A stretch of 40,155 bases of DNA from an uncultured Synergistales bacterium (GCA_905233725.1 CAJOEM010000025.1:1-40155); one strand, 5' to 3'; shown: positions 16,543 through 26,010, numbered from the stretch's first letter. The notes: a model not told the origin generated them from the sequence alone. Translations and numbers: made by a program.

Positions 16543-17133
16543 TTGCATATTAAATCACACTTGTCGCACATACGAGAAAGTTTCGTTTTTCTGAGACGCT
16601 TCACAACGCACCCGGGACAAATCGGCAGCGTAACACCCAGTTCGAGATTTTTAACTCGCGCAATGTTGGAACGTGTGGACTGGTCAAACGCAAATTTTGT
16701 GGCTGAATTAGGAGCTGGCACGGGAGTTTTCACGCGTGAAATTGTCAAGCTCGCAAAGCCTGACGCAAAGATTCTTGTGTTCGAGATCGATCCGGCTCTG
16801 CAAAAATTGATCAAGCAGGAACATTCCGGTCATAACGGCGTGAAATTATTCAGTGATGCGCAGGAACTTGAGAAAATCATGAAGGGCGAGTCAATCAGCA
16901 AATTTGATGTCGTGATTTCGAGTTTGCCGTTCACAGTTTTGCCGCACAAGATGTCCGTGAAAATTCTTGATGGTGTGCGCAAATGTCTGAAGCCGAACGG
17001 TCATTTCATCGCGTACCAGTATTCGAGCATTATGAAGCCAAGATTGCAAAAGCGTTTCAAGTCAATCAAGACTAAATTCGTGTTATTAAACGTTCCGCCG
17101 GCGTTTGTTTACGATTGCTCCGGGAAAAAATAG
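16543..17133 (+). CDS. SAM-dependent methyltransferase, PmtA/phospholipid N-methyltransferase-like
   Basis: The 196-residue protein is a class I methyltransferase. Motif I is AELGAGTGVFTREI (about 54-67), the acidic SAM ribose ligand is in VFEIDPALQ, and the motif IV position has ISSLPF, the form seen in bacterial phosphatidylethanolamine N-methyltransferases (PmtA) and relatives of rRNA dimethylases. An N-terminal basic helix (RESFVFLRRFTTHPGQIGSV) resembles the membrane-binding start of PmtA, including the conserved P-x-QIGSVxPSS stretch. A TTG start at 16543 is supported by AGGAGA 8 nt upstream. It may methylate a lipid headgroup or another substrate; synthesis of phosphatidylcholine is not shown. 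Confidence 0.8.
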   Translation: MHIKSHLSHIRESFVFLRRFTTHPGQIGSVTPSSRFLTRAMLERVDWSNANFVAELGAGTGVFTREIVKLAKPDAKILVFEIDPALQKLIKQEHSGHNGVKLFSDAQELEKIMKGESISKFDVVISSLPFTVLPHKMSVKILDGVRKCLKPNGHFIAYQYSSIMKPRLQKRFKSIKTKFVLLNVPPAFVYDCSGKK

Positions 17134-17163
17134 CGCACATGCCATGATATAACATGATATAAA

Positions 17164-17220
17164 AAGAGCAATCCCCGAAAATACAATCTCTTTCAATCTT
17201 CAGGGGATCACTCTTTTCAA
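17164..17220. terminator. Bidirectional terminator between methyltransferase gene and tRNA-Ser
   Basis: AAGAG..ATCCCC pairs with GGGGAT..CTCTT with a two-base internal mismatch and a long loop; T runs are present on both strands. It can end the plus-strand methyltransferase and minus-strand tRNA-Ser transcripts. Confidence 0.65.
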
Positions 17221-17264
17221 GATATACAATTACGATTCACGCGCAAATAAAATTTCCGAAATTA

Positions 17265-17352
17265 TGGCGGAGACGTAGAGATTCGAACTCTAGTAGCATT
17301 GCTGCTAAGACGCTCTCCAAGCGCCCGCCTTCGACCACTCGGCCACGTCTCC
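17265..17352 (-). tRNA. tRNA-Ser (GGA anticodon)
   Basis: The 88-nt gene folds as a class II tRNA with a long variable arm. The acceptor stem is GGAGACG / CGTCTCC, the anticodon loop TTGGAGA gives GGA, the T loop has GTTCGAAT, and CCA is encoded after discriminator G. It reads serine UCC/UCU codons. Confidence 0.95.
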
Positions 17353-17417
17353 ATGTTACAACGCTCTGCAATTATAAACGCGAAACGGATTTTTTGCAAG
17401 ATTATTCCTGACTTCAT

Positions 17418-18083
17418 TTATTTCTCACGAAAGAACGGTTTAGCAAAATTCGCAGCTCTCGTGAAAATATTCCTGAAACTCTCAGATTGCGACAGTCGCG
17501 ACAAATTCTCACCCTGAAACAGTCGCAGCATATTCTCGGATTTCAGCGCAACAACGTATTTCAAGAGCGAAATTTCCCGCAAGTCAAAATTCTTGGACAC
17601 GAAGAATCTCTCGAACTCCGGCGCAAGTCCCCAGAGTGTCAGCCATTGCCACAAGAATCTAAAATTCACAGCCTCAACAGGAATTTCCGGGAATTTCAGC
17701 AAGTGCATGTTCCAGTATAATTTCACGAGCAACGGATCGTCTGGCTGATTTTTCGTGAGATATTTCAGAATAAGATTCGCCCAGGAAACCGCAGTCACCA
17801 GAGCGTCGCCACGTTTTCGAATCTGCAGCATGTCGTCCTGATTCTCAACATCAAGAAGCATGTATTTCCCCGTGCGATTCTTCTGGAACTTGAAAACTCC
17901 CCAGGTCAATGGCTCAATATCCCCGCCGAAATGGCTTTGACCGGACGCACTCAAGCGAACAAATGCGAAAGTTATGCCGTAATCCCTGAGAAAAATCTGC
18001 AAATATACGCTGCGTTCAGCGTGAAAAACTCGCGACAGAATTACTCCGGAGATGTCGCTTAATTCCGAGCCAGTCTCAGACAT
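17418..18083 (-). CDS. recO: DNA repair protein RecO-like
   Basis: RecO works with RecR/RecF to load RecA on single-stranded DNA gaps. The 221-residue protein starts with an OB-fold-like part (SGVILSRVFHAERSVYLQIFL, GVFKFQKNRTGKYMLLDVEN in part) and then has a helical region with the RecO-like RKRGDALVTAVSWANLIL and FRFLWQWLTLWGLAPEFERF. The CxxC zinc module of many RecO proteins is absent. Position supports the call: it overlaps the era stop by 8 nt, and era-recO adjacency is widespread. Similarity is moderate, so the call leans partly on context. Confidence 0.72.
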   Translation of the reverse strand: MSETGSELSDISGVILSRVFHAERSVYLQIFLRDYGITFAFVRLSASGQSHFGGDIEPLTWGVFKFQKNRTGKYMLLDVENQDDMLQIRKRGDALVTAVSWANLILKYLTKNQPDDPLLVKLYWNMHLLKFPEIPVEAVNFRFLWQWLTLWGLAPEFERFFVSKNFDLREISLLKYVVALKSENMLRLFQGENLSRLSQSESFRNIFTRAANFAKPFFREK

Positions 18084-18969
18084 AACCGAGTCGCCGCATC
18101 GCCAGATTATTCTTGCGCCAATTCGGTAGAACTTTCACCCAGAGATCGAGAAACGTTTTGTGCCCGGTGATTTTTTCAAGTTCAGTTCGTGACAGACTGC
18201 CGATTTTCTTGATCATTTTTCCGCCAGAGCCAATCAAGATCGCTTTCTGACCCTCAGTTTCAGTTATTAACGACGCGCGAATGTACAGGTCTTTGCGATT
18301 CTCAAATTCGTCGGGGCTTTTATACTCGTTGATTTCTACGGCTGAACAGTGTGGAACTTCATCTCGCAGCAACATAAGCATTTTTTCGCGTATAATTTCT
18401 GCTGCCATGAAGCGTTCTGTCGAGTCCATCAGGATTTCCGGATCGTAAAGCAACTCGCCTTCCTGCAAAAAACTCTTCACGAGTGCTAGAAATTCACCCA
18501 GATTCTTGCGAAACTTCGCGCTGATATTTATTACGCTATCGAACTTGCAAATTCCTGAGAATAATTTCACAGCTTCTTCAGGATTCGCAGCGTCAGATTT
18601 ATTTGCGACGAGAATTTTCGGCAGATTTATCGTGTTGAGTAATTTCGCATTTTTCAAGTCATCGTCTTTGAGTTTGCGTGTTGCAGAATCGATTAGCCAG
18701 CAAATCACATCGCACTCATCAAGAGAATTTACGACGCTCTCGTTCAGGTACAGATTTAATTTATTGCGCGAGTTGTCAATCTCGAAAAAACCGGGTGTAT
18801 CCGTGAAAATTATTTGCGAATCTGAGTCATTATATATGCAGCGTATCGAGTTACGTGTAGTCTGCGGCTTTGAGCTCACGATTGAAGCTTTGGATTTCAA
18901 CAGCGCGTTCACCAGTGAAGATTTCCCGACATTAGGTCTGCCGATTACAGCAACAGTTCCGACTTTCAT
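18076..18969 (-). CDS. era: GTPase Era
   Basis: Era is the 16S rRNA-binding GTPase needed for maturation of the small ribosomal subunit. The 297-residue protein has GRPNVGKSSL (10-19), switch-I T in KPQTTRN, DTPGF (57-61) and NKSD (123-126), then a C-terminal KH domain with IGSGGKMIKKIGSLSR. Length is normal. It is the middle gene of a cdd-era-recO operon, 6 nt after cdd and overlapping recO by 8 nt. Confidence 0.96.
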   Translation of the reverse strand: MKVGTVAVIGRPNVGKSSLVNALLKSKASIVSSKPQTTRNSIRCIYNDSDSQIIFTDTPGFFEIDNSRNKLNLYLNESVVNSLDECDVICWLIDSATRKLKDDDLKNAKLLNTINLPKILVANKSDAANPEEAVKLFSGICKFDSVINISAKFRKNLGEFLALVKSFLQEGELLYDPEILMDSTERFMAAEIIREKMLMLLRDEVPHCSAVEINEYKSPDEFENRKDLYIRASLITETEGQKAILIGSGGKMIKKIGSLSRTELEKITGHKTFLDLWVKVLPNWRKNNLAMRRLGYV

Positions 18970-18975
18970 GATTAA

Positions 18976-19416
18976 TTATTCGTGTTCGAGCGTGAATGAG
19001 TGCGGCAATAATTCTTTCAACTTGAAAATTTCCGTGCCGTTTTTCGAAGCCATGACGACGAGCATATTCGTGTTAAATTCCATTAAGACCTGACGACACG
19101 CTCCACACGGCGGACACTCAATCTGGAAATAATCATCGCGATCTTCATGTGAACCGACGACAGCTATTGCCAGCGGATTGCGCATGCCTTTTGAGACCAT
19201 GATAACAATTCCGGAACGTTCAGCACAAATCGTGACACCGTACGAAGCATTCTCGACGTTGCAAGATAATATTATCTCGTCATTCTCGAATAACAACGCC
19301 GCCCCGACATGATATTTCGAATACGGAACATACGCGCGTTTTGCAGCCTCACGAGCTTGAGCCAGTAAATCTTCAGGAGAAACTTTTTCTGAAACCCAAC
19401 GAATATTTGACGACAT
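18976..19416 (-). CDS. cdd: Cytidine deaminase
   Basis: Cdd deaminates cytidine and deoxycytidine to uridine forms in pyrimidine salvage. Counting from the chosen ATG, NVENASYG (53-60) binds the ribose, CAE (64-66) holds one zinc cysteine and the proton-shuttling glutamate, and PPCGACRQ (102-109) holds the other two zinc cysteines. The 146-residue size fits the homotetrameric class. A TTG at 19431 would add MEFIH and sits closer to the AAGG site, so the start is uncertain by five codons. First gene of the cdd-era-recO operon. Confidence 0.95.
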   Translation of the reverse strand: MSSNIRWVSEKVSPEDLLAQAREAAKRAYVPYSKYHVGAALLFENDEIILSCNVENASYGVTICAERSGIVIMVSKGMRNPLAIAVVGSHEDRDDYFQIECPPCGACRQVLMEFNTNMLVVMASKNGTEIFKLKELLPHSFTLEHE

Positions 19417-19598
19417 GTGTATAAATTCCAACCCTGCCTTAAAAATTTTTCTTTTTCTGAGTGTGTATCTAAATCACCGTTATTTTACACAAAAATCCCG
19501 TGCGTGAAAATAACGTGAAAATAATCCGAAAATTCTGAATTGCTACGTGTGATATGATAATCAGCAAAATTTTTCAGGAAGGAGAATATTTACTTCAA

Positions 19599-21116
19599 AT
19601 GGCTTATTATTATAACGATCCTTCGCACACATTCTCTGAATATTTGCTTATCCCCAATTATTCGTCCGAACAATGCGTGCCTTCAAACGTATCTCTTAAA
19701 ACTCCGCTGTGCAAATTTCGCAAGGGAGAGCAGCCTAAACTTTCGATTAATATTCCGTTTGTCTCGGCGATAATGCAATCTGTCTCAGACGACGGCATGG
19801 CTGTAGCGTTGGCGCGTGAGGGTGGCTTGTCGTTTATATATTGCTCTCAGCCAATCGAACAACAGGTTGACATGATAGAGCGCGTGAAAAAATACAAGGC
19901 TGGATTCGTTGCGAATGATTCTGCGATAAGTCCGGATAAAACTCTTGCTGACGTTCTCGCCCTGAAAGAAATTACTGGACACACGACAGTCGCAGTAACC
20001 CAGGATGGCAGCTTGACCGGAAAATTGCTGGGCATAATTACGAGCCGTGATTATCGAGTCAGCCGCATGAATTTGAGCGAGAAAGTTCGTGATTTCATGA
20101 CGCCGATTGATAAAGTGATTTCGGCAAAAGACGGTCTTACACTCAGTGAAGCAAATGATATTCTGTGGGCGCATAAACTGAATCAATTACCGGTTATCGA
20201 CGAAAACGGCAACATGGTAGCGTTCGTGTTCAGGAAAGACTACGACATGCACAAAGAGAATCCGCTGGAAATGCTTGACGCTCAGAAGCGCTTCATGACC
20301 GGCGCAGGAATTAACACGCGCGATTACGAAGCACGAGTACCGGCGTTGATTAATGCTGGCGTTGATGTGTTATGTATCGATTCGTCCGAGGGCTTCACTG
20401 AATGGCAGAGAAAAACTCTAAGCTGGATTCGCAAAAATTACGGCGATGATGTGAAAGTCGGCGCAGGAAACGTTGTCGATGCTGACGGCTTCAATTTCTT
20501 GGCTGAAGCGGGCGCGGATTTCATCAAGATCGGAATCGGCGGCGGATCGATATGCATTACACGTGAAGCTAAAGGCATTGGGCGCGGACAGGCTACGGCT
20601 GTAATCGAAGTTGCAAAAGCTCGCGACGAATATTTCAAAAGGACAGGAATTTACGTGCCGATTTGCTCAGATGGCGGAATCGTTATGGATTATCACATAA
20701 CACTTGCTCTAGCGATGGGTGCGGACTTCTGCATGTTAGGGCGATATTTTGCGAGATTCGACGAGTCCCCGACTAACAAAGTCATGGTCAACGGCAATTA
20801 CGTGAAAGAATACTGGGGTGAAGGCTCAGCGCGCGCGAGAAATTGGCAGCGTTATGATTCAGGCGACGTGATCCAGTCAAAACTCTCATTCGAAGAAGGC
20901 GTTGACAGTTACGTTCCATATGCAGGAAGTTTGCGCGATAACTTGAACGAAACTCTCAGCAAAATCAAGTCCACACTCTGCAACTGCGGCGCATTGACAA
21001 TCCCGGAATTACGCGAAAAAGCAAAAATTACGCTTGTGTCACCGATTACTCTAATGGAAGGTGGAGCTCACGACGTAATCACAAAAGAAGCAATTCGACA
21101 CCGAGGCAATAACTAG
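19599..21116 (+). CDS. guaB: IMP dehydrogenase
   Basis: This enzyme oxidises IMP to XMP, the committed step of GMP synthesis. The 505-residue protein has the split TIM barrel interrupted by two CBS domains (about 109-160 and 165-215). The catalytic loop is [13 protein letters not shown] (Cys319; usually GSICTTR), and the mobile flap carries the Arg-Tyr pair in NWQRY. The start [12 protein letters not shown] (ATG at 19599) follows AGGAAGGAG at 14 nt; an upstream in-frame start at 19554 covers that ribosome site and is rejected. The CBS domains separate it from GMP reductase. It stands alone and ends at a bidirectional terminator. Confidence 0.93.
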   Translation: MAYYYNDPSHTFSEYLLIPNYSSEQCVPSNVSLKTPLCKFRKGEQPKLSINIPFVSAIMQSVSDDGMAVALAREGGLSFIYCSQPIEQQVDMIERVKKYKAGFVANDSAISPDKTLADVLALKEITGHTTVAVTQDGSLTGKLLGIITSRDYRVSRMNLSEKVRDFMTPIDKVISAKDGLTLSEANDILWAHKLNQLPVIDENGNMVAFVFRKDYDMHKENPLEMLDAQKRFMTGAGINTRDYEARVPALINAGVDVLCIDSSEGFTEWQRKTLSWIRKNYGDDVKVGAGNVVDADGFNFLAEAGADFIKIGIGGGSICITREAKGIGRGQATAVIEVAKARDEYFKRTGIYVPICSDGGIVMDYHITLALAMGADFCMLGRYFARFDESPTNKVMVNGNYVKEYWGEGSARARNWQRYDSGDVIQSKLSFEEGVDSYVPYAGSLRDNLNETLSKIKSTLCNCGALTIPELREKAKITLVSPITLMEGGAHDVITKEAIRHRGNN

Positions 21117-21140
21117 CTCAGCAAATAAAACAACAAAAAA

Positions 21141-21177
21141 CCCTCCCGAGCAATTTCGAGAGGGCGATTAATTTTTA
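21141..21177. terminator. Bidirectional terminator between guaB and leuB
   Basis: CCCTCCCGA pairs with TCGAGAGGG around GCAATT; T6 follows on the minus strand (leuB end) and a T-rich stretch on the plus strand (guaB end). Confidence 0.75.
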
Positions 21178-21185
21178 TTTTTATT

Positions 21186-22256
21186 TTACAGGTGCGAGAT
21201 TATTACGTCACACATTTTCTTGCCGCCGATCAAATTCTCGTGCTCTGAATCCGTGTAAATATCTCCGGTTCTCCAGCCTTCCTTCAAAACTTCATCGACT
21301 GCATTCTCGATTAAATCCGCTTCCTTTGACATTTCGAAACTGTATCGCAACATCATAGCTGCTGCCAAAATCGTTCCAATCGGGTTAGCTTTGTCCTGTC
21401 CAGCAATATCCGGAGCTGAACCGTGAATTGGCTCGTAAAGTCCGCGATTGTTATCTCCAAGACTCGCGCTCGGGATCATGCCGATCGATCCGACAATCTG
21501 GCTTGCTTCGTCCGACAAAATATCTCCGAATGTATTCTCCGTAACAATCACGTCAAACTCACTCGGAACTCGAATTAATTGCATCGACGCGTTATCAACA
21601 TAAAGATGATTCACTGTCACGTCAGGATATTCTTTCGCAACTTCGTTCACAACATCGCGCCACAATCTCGAACTCGTAAGAATATTCGCCTTGTCAACAG
21701 ACGTTAAGATTTTTCTGCGTCCCCGTGCCATCTTGAAAGCTACGTGTGCGATCCTGCGAATCTCGTGTTCTGTGTACTGCATCAAATCACTCGCTGCACG
21801 TTCACCGTTAATCTCGAATGCTTTGTGTTCGCCGAAATAAATTCCGCCCGTCAATTCGCGCACGATTATGAAATCGATTCCTTTATCCGCAATATCTTTT
21901 CTCAACGGACACGCTGAAGCTAACGGCTGGAAAATTCTCGCTGGTCTGATATTCGCGAAAACTTCAAGACCGGCACGAACTCCCAGTAATCCGCGCTCAG
22001 GTCTAATCTCAGGCGAAACGTTATCCCATTTAGGACCGCCGACTGCACCTAGCAGCGTAGCCTCCGCATTCTGACACGTCTTCAAACTCGCAGCTGGCAA
22101 AGGCTCTCCGTATTTGTCAATCGCGTTTCCACCCATTGCAACTTCCTGAAAATCGAACTTATTCGGCGAGACTTTCTCCAGAACTTTCAACGCAGCCCCG
22201 ATAACTTCAGGACCGATGCCATCGCCAGGAATTACTGCTACACTTCTCTTGCTCAT
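21186..22256 (-). CDS. leuB: 3-Isopropylmalate dehydrogenase
   Basis: LeuB oxidatively decarboxylates 3-isopropylmalate to 2-oxoisocaproate, the third step of leucine synthesis. The 356-residue protein has VIPGDGIGPEV at the start, ELTGGIYFGEH, the catalytic Tyr region (MQYTEHEIRRIAHVAFKMA), the lysine/NAD-binding DKANILTSS, YVDNASMQL and the metal-binding DILSDEASQIVGSIGM with GLYEPIHGSAPDIAG (in part). Motifs favour LeuB over isocitrate or tartrate dehydrogenases. AAGGAG lies 13 nt before the ATG. Last gene of leuC-leuD-leuB. Confidence 0.95.
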   Translation of the reverse strand: MSKRSVAVIPGDGIGPEVIGAALKVLEKVSPNKFDFQEVAMGGNAIDKYGEPLPAASLKTCQNAEATLLGAVGGPKWDNVSPEIRPERGLLGVRAGLEVFANIRPARIFQPLASACPLRKDIADKGIDFIIVRELTGGIYFGEHKAFEINGERAASDLMQYTEHEIRRIAHVAFKMARGRRKILTSVDKANILTSSRLWRDVVNEVAKEYPDVTVNHLYVDNASMQLIRVPSEFDVIVTENTFGDILSDEASQIVGSIGMIPSASLGDNNRGLYEPIHGSAPDIAGQDKANPIGTILAAAMMLRYSFEMSKEADLIENAVDEVLKEGWRTGDIYTDSEHENLIGGKKMCDVIISHL

Positions 22257-22290
22257 GTTATATTAATTCTCCTTTCGAAATTATGCGAAA

Positions 22291-22770
22291 TTATGCTTTC
22301 TTAGCACGTAACGACTTCATCAAGCCGCCGTCCTCGATCATTTTCTTGATAAACTCCGGGAACGGTTCAGCCTGGAAATTCCTGTTCTGAGTCTTGTCAA
22401 CTATCAAGCCCGTGTCGAAATTAATTTCCAGCTCGTCATTATCCTGAATATTCTCAGCAGCTTCGGGGCATTCAAGAATCGCAAGGCCGATATTTATCGC
22501 GTTCCTGTAAAATATTCGCGCAAAACTCTTCGCAATAACGCACTTAATCCCAGACGCTTTTATCGCAAGCGGTGCATGTTCACGGCTCGAACCGCAGCCA
22601 AAATTCAATCCCGCGACAATAACATCACCGGCTTTGACTTTCGCGTGAAAATCCTTGTCAATATCTTCCATGCAATGCGACGCTAATTCTTTCTCGTCCT
22701 GACTTGCCAAATATCTCGCTGGGATTATTACGTCCGTATCAACATGATCTCCGTATTTATGAACTCGCAT
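22291..22770 (-). CDS. leuD: 3-Isopropylmalate dehydratase small subunit
   Basis: LeuD pairs with LeuC to isomerise 2- to 3-isopropylmalate. The 159-residue protein is the short LeuD2/archaeal-like form, with the swivelling domain motifs [25 protein letters not shown] and [18 protein letters not shown]. Its ribosome site (GAGGAGG) is inside the last codons of leuC and the ATG follows the leuC stop by 2 nt, so the two subunits are translationally coupled. Confidence 0.95.
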   Translation of the reverse strand: MRVHKYGDHVDTDVIIPARYLASQDEKELASHCMEDIDKDFHAKVKAGDVIVAGLNFGCGSSREHAPLAIKASGIKCVIAKSFARIFYRNAINIGLAILECPEAAENIQDNDELEINFDTGLIVDKTQNRNFQAEPFPEFIKKMIEDGGLMKSLRAKKA

Positions 22771-22772
22771 TT

Positions 22773-24047
22773 TTACATGACCTCCTCTGGGTGTGCGATA
22801 TGTCCGGCAATTCCTGACGCTGCAGCAACTGCTGGTGACGCTAAATAAACTTCGCTGTCAACGTGTCCCATTCTGCCGACAAAATTTCTGTTCGTAGTCG
22901 AAACGCATCTCTCACCGGCTGCCAAACAACCCATGTGTCCGCCCAAACACGGTCCGCATGTTGGGGTCGAAACTACACAGCCAGCATCCAGGAATATTTC
23001 CGTGTAACCGCGCTTTATGCATTCACGATATACGCTCTGAGTTGCAGGGATAACTATTCCGCGAACACCGTCAGCTAATTTTCTGCCCGATGATTTGAAA
23101 ATTTCCGCAGCAGCCTGCATGTCCTCGATTTTGCCGTTCGTGCACGAGCCAATGACGATTTGGTCAATGCGAATATTTTTATTCTCAGGAGATTTTGCTG
23201 GTCTAGCGTTCTCTGGTAAATGCGGGAATGCAACCGTGCAGTCGATCTCGTCAAGATTCAGATTTATCACTCGTTCATATTCTGCGTCATCGTCCGGGTA
23301 AAAAGCCTCGTATTTGCGCTTGAGCCTGCCGTTCAGATATTCTTTCGTAATATCATCAACCGGGAAGATTCCGTTTTTAGCTCCAGCCTCGATAGCCATG
23401 TTCGAAATCGTAAGTCTGTCAGCCATCGTTAATTCTTTCAAGCCATCGCCCGAAAATTCCAGGGATTTATACAACGCTCCGTCAACACCGGTAATGCCGA
23501 TTAGCGTCAAGATTACGTCCTTGCCCGAGACATATTTGCGCTTATGTCCGCTTACGTTCACTTTTATCGCAGCCGGAACTTTGAACCATGTGTAGCCTAC
23601 AGCCATCGCTGCTCCCATATCCGTTGAGCCAACTCCGGTTGAAAATGCTCCCAAAGCTCCGTACGTACACGTGTGCGAATCTGCGCCGATAACTGCGTCC
23701 CCAGGTGCGACAAGTCCCTGTTCAGGCAAGAGCGCGTGTTCGATTCCCATTGTGCCTACGTCGAAGAAATTCTCAAGCCCGAACTTTTTCGCGAAAAGCC
23801 TGCATTGCTTACACTGAGTTGCTGACTTAATATCTTTATTCGGTGTGAAATGATCCATCACGAATACTACGCGTGACTTGTCAAATATTTTCTCGAAGCC
23901 TGCTGCGTTAAACTCGTTAATTGCGACCGGTGTTGTAATATCATTTCCCAAAACCAGATCCAATTTCGCCTGAATTAGCTGCCCCGCGTGTACCTCGTCT
24001 AAATCCGCGTGACCTGCCAAAATTTTCTGAGTCATCGTCATTGCCAT
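22773..24047 (-). CDS. leuC: 3-Isopropylmalate dehydratase large subunit
   Basis: LeuC carries the [4Fe-4S] cluster of isopropylmalate isomerase. The ~424-residue protein is the shorter LeuC2/HacA-like form paired with a short LeuD. Cluster cysteines lie in GSCTNG and in the [14 protein letters not shown] segment; [20 protein letters not shown] (in part) and DHFTPN are other substrate and metal motifs. GAGGGGG precedes the ATG at 24047 by 11 nt; the alternative TTG at 24053 is close to it. Unlike many leu operons it is not directly after leuA: a 394-nt spacer with a structured element lies between. Confidence 0.94.
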   Translation of the reverse strand: MAMTMTQKILAGHADLDEVHAGQLIQAKLDLVLGNDITTPVAINEFNAAGFEKIFDKSRVVFVMDHFTPNKDIKSATQCKQCRLFAKKFGLENFFDVGTMGIEHALLPEQGLVAPGDAVIGADSHTCTYGALGAFSTGVGSTDMGAAMAVGYTWFKVPAAIKVNVSGHKRKYVSGKDVILTLIGITGVDGALYKSLEFSGDGLKELTMADRLTISNMAIEAGAKNGIFPVDDITKEYLNGRLKRKYEAFYPDDDAEYERVINLNLDEIDCTVAFPHLPENARPAKSPENKNIRIDQIVIGSCTNGKIEDMQAAAEIFKSSGRKLADGVRGIVIPATQSVYRECIKRGYTEIFLDAGCVVSTPTCGPCLGGHMGCLAAGERCVSTTNRNFVGRMGHVDSEVYLASPAVAAASGIAGHIAHPEEVM

Positions 24048-24140
24048 TTTCAAAAATTCCCCCTCACAAAATTTCTCAAGATAATGCGCTCATGATATAA
24101 TTCTCGCAGATATAAATGTGCCACCCCGACAGGGTAGAGT

Positions 24141-24204
24141 GACACTAGTTATATCGGGTTGCCGAAGCTGGGGCGTTATCCCACCTCGGACTTACAACCC
24201 GAAC
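24141..24204 (-). ncRNA. Predicted structured RNA (omega-RNA-like nested stems)
   Basis: On the minus strand GGGTTGTAAGTCCGAGGTGG opens a region whose outer stem GGGTTG pairs with CAACCC and whose inner arm CCGAGGTGGG pairs with CCCCAGCTTCGG, closed by an ATAACG loop. The segment is GC-rich against AT-rich flanks. The arrangement resembles the 3' scaffold of TnpB-associated guide RNAs, but I cannot confirm the family without a covariance search. Confidence 0.4.
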
Positions 24205-24213
24205 GGTGGAAAA

Positions 24214-24297
24214 TTACAGTTTGAGAAGGCGGATTATTTCCGCGACGGCTCGTACGAAATTAGTAAGTTCTCGTACGAGTTTTGTCATCTCTTTCAC
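24214..24297 (-). CDS. 27-residue small ORF inside the leuA-leuC insert
   Basis: A GTG start preceded by AGGAGG at 9 nt opens a 27-codon frame beginning MKEMTKLVREL and ending AEIIRLLKL. It would form one amphipathic helix with basic and leucine faces. The strong ribosome site supports translation. The same DNA contains a 9-bp inverted repeat, so an RNA-structure role is also possible. Function unknown; it could be a remnant first ORF of the insert or an element-encoded micropeptide. Confidence 0.4.
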   Translation of the reverse strand: MKEMTKLVRELTNFVRAVAEIIRLLKL

Positions 24298-24441
24298 TTT
24301 ATACCACCTCCTTTCCTGTTACGTACTCAGAGGCACCCATGGCACCCACTCACGCCAGATACGCGTGACCCTGGCTTTAGCGATTATTTTATATCATCGT
24401 GTAATATCCTGCAAAAATTATCGCGCGTTCTATTTTGATCC

Positions 24442-25977
24442 CTATCTTGACTCCTCGAACATCTTGTTGATGCCGTTCACGTAAGCTTGCAAAGATGCCT
24501 CGATTATGTCCGTCGAAATCCCCGTGCCCGTGTAATTCTCACCGGTGCTAACACTCGAAATTTTCACGACAGCTTCACCGATTGAATCTTCACCGTCAGT
24601 TACAGCACGAACCGAGAAATCCTCAAGTCGTGCGTCAGTTCCAAGCATGTTATTTATCGCCTTGAACGCCGCGTCCAACGGTCCAGCACCCATCGCTACA
24701 CCATCGAGAATTTCATCATCGCGCTTGATTTTCACGTAAGCAATTTTCGGAGCTTCTTTTGACGAGTTGATCGCGTGACTGACAACCTGACACGTAGTCG
24801 CAGATTCTTCACGCTCATCACGCACAATTCCCGAATGATACAGCGTCAATGCTTCGAGATCCGAACTTGTGATAGTCTTTTTCTGATCAGCAAGTTTCTT
24901 GAATCTCGTAAAAATGTCCTCAAGCTGTTCGTCATTAATCTCGTAGCCCATCGTCTCAAGTCTTTCACGTAACGCGTGTTTGCCAGAATGCTTGCCCAAG
25001 ACTAACGCTCTGTGTGGAACGCCTATCTCGTCAGGATTCATAATCTCGTAAGTTTGCGCATTATTAATAACTCCGTGCTGGTGAATGCCGGCTTCGTGTG
25101 CAAAAGCGTTCGCTCCAACTATTGGCTTCGTCGGTGAAATTGGAACTCCGATTATATTGCTCAACAATTTGCTGGACTTGTAGATTTGTCGAGTGTCGAT
25201 ATTCGTGTCTGCGTCATAAAAATCACGGCGCGTTTTGATTGCCATGACGATTTCTTCGAGTGAGGCGTTACCTGCGCGTTCTCCTATACCGTTCACCGTG
25301 CATTCGACCTGAGTTGCTCCAGCCTTGACACATGCGAGCGAATTTGCGACTCCCATTCCGAGATCATTATGACAGTGAACAGAAACATCGACATTTGCGA
25401 TGCCTTCGACGTGTTCCATCAAGTACGAGATCAAATCTCCCATTTCCTGCGGTGTTGAATAGCCGACTGTATCCGGGACGTTAATAGTCGTAGCTCCGGC
25501 TGCAATCGCGTTCGAGAAACACTTCGCCAAAAATTCCCGATCGGATCTCGAAGCGTCCTCAGCAGAAAATTCTATGTCAGCACATTTCGATTTCGCATAA
25601 GCCGTCATTTCTGAAATCGTCTGCAAAACCTGTTCACGCGTCATGCGTAATTTGTACTGCATGTGAACGTCACTCGTCGCTAAAAACAAGTGAATTCTCG
25701 GGTGATTCGCGTTCTTCACAGCGTCCCACGCACAATCAATGTCTTTTTTATTCGCGCGTGCCAGACTCGCAACTGTTATGTCCGAAACACTCGACGCAAT
25801 CGTCTGAACGGACTTGAAATCCATCGGTGACGCAATCGCAAAGCCCGCCTCGATAATATCAACGCCTAATTTCTCAAGCTGTCGCGCAATGATTATTTTC
25901 TCGCTCAAATTCATCGAACAACCCGGGGATTGTTCACCGTCACGTAACGTCGTGTCAAAAATCTTTACTCGTTTCAT
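24442..25977 (-). CDS. leuA: 2-Isopropylmalate synthase
   Basis: LeuA condenses 2-oxoisovalerate with acetyl-CoA, the first committed step to leucine. The 511-residue protein has the TIM-barrel signature IFDTTLRDGEQSPGCSMN, the metal-binding HCHNDLGMGVANSLA with NGIGERAGNASLEEI, and the C-terminal LeuA allosteric domain (about 390-505: VKISSVSTGENYTGTGISTD in part) that senses leucine. A GGAGGG site lies 10 nt before the ATG. Expression is probably set by the leader at 26011-26312: promoter, Leu-rich leader peptide and attenuator. Confidence 0.96.
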   Translation of the reverse strand: MKRVKIFDTTLRDGEQSPGCSMNLSEKIIIARQLEKLGVDIIEAGFAIASPMDFKSVQTIASSVSDITVASLARANKKDIDCAWDAVKNANHPRIHLFLATSDVHMQYKLRMTREQVLQTISEMTAYAKSKCADIEFSAEDASRSDREFLAKCFSNAIAAGATTINVPDTVGYSTPQEMGDLISYLMEHVEGIANVDVSVHCHNDLGMGVANSLACVKAGATQVECTVNGIGERAGNASLEEIVMAIKTRRDFYDADTNIDTRQIYKSSKLLSNIIGVPISPTKPIVGANAFAHEAGIHQHGVINNAQTYEIMNPDEIGVPHRALVLGKHSGKHALRERLETMGYEINDEQLEDIFTRFKKLADQKKTITSSDLEALTLYHSGIVRDEREESATTCQVVSHAINSSKEAPKIAYVKIKRDDEILDGVAMGAGPLDAAFKAINNMLGTDARLEDFSVRAVTDGEDSIGEAVVKISSVSTGENYTGTGISTDIIEASLQAYVNGINKMFEESR

Positions 25978-26010
25978 ACCTGAATTTCCCTCCTGAAAAA
26001 TTATTGCCGC

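Larger units (their letters stand above)
24110..24370 (-). mobile_element. Compact structured insert, possibly a reduced IS200/IS605 element with omega-RNA-like scaffold
   Basis: This fills most of the leuA-leuC gap. In minus-strand order it has: a hairpin TCACGC/GCGTGA at 24350-24368; a strong ribosome site and a 27-codon ORF; an inverted repeat CTCGTACGA/TCGTACGAG inside that ORF; a nested fold with outer stem GGGTTG/CAACCC enclosing a CCGAGGTGGG / CCCCAGCTTCGG arm (24141-24204); and a terminal GTG...ACCC/GGGGT..CAC hairpin near 24116-24146. Hairpins at both ends and a folded RNA at the right end are how IS200/IS605 elements with TnpB are built, but tnpA and tnpB are absent. Ends are approximate and the family assignment is an inference. 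Confidence 0.4.

Noticed and set aside
17418-18083. Possibility that the recO call is an unrelated hypothetical protein
   Set aside because: The similarity is moderate and the zinc cysteines are missing, but the RKRGDA and WxWLTLWGL segments and the overlap with era make RecO the best reading.
24118-24438. 106-codon plus-strand ORF in the leuA-leuC gap
   Set aside because: It runs antisense through the structured element, lacks a ribosome site, and its Pro/Arg-rich translation looks like read-through of hairpins; the minus-strand features explain the region better.
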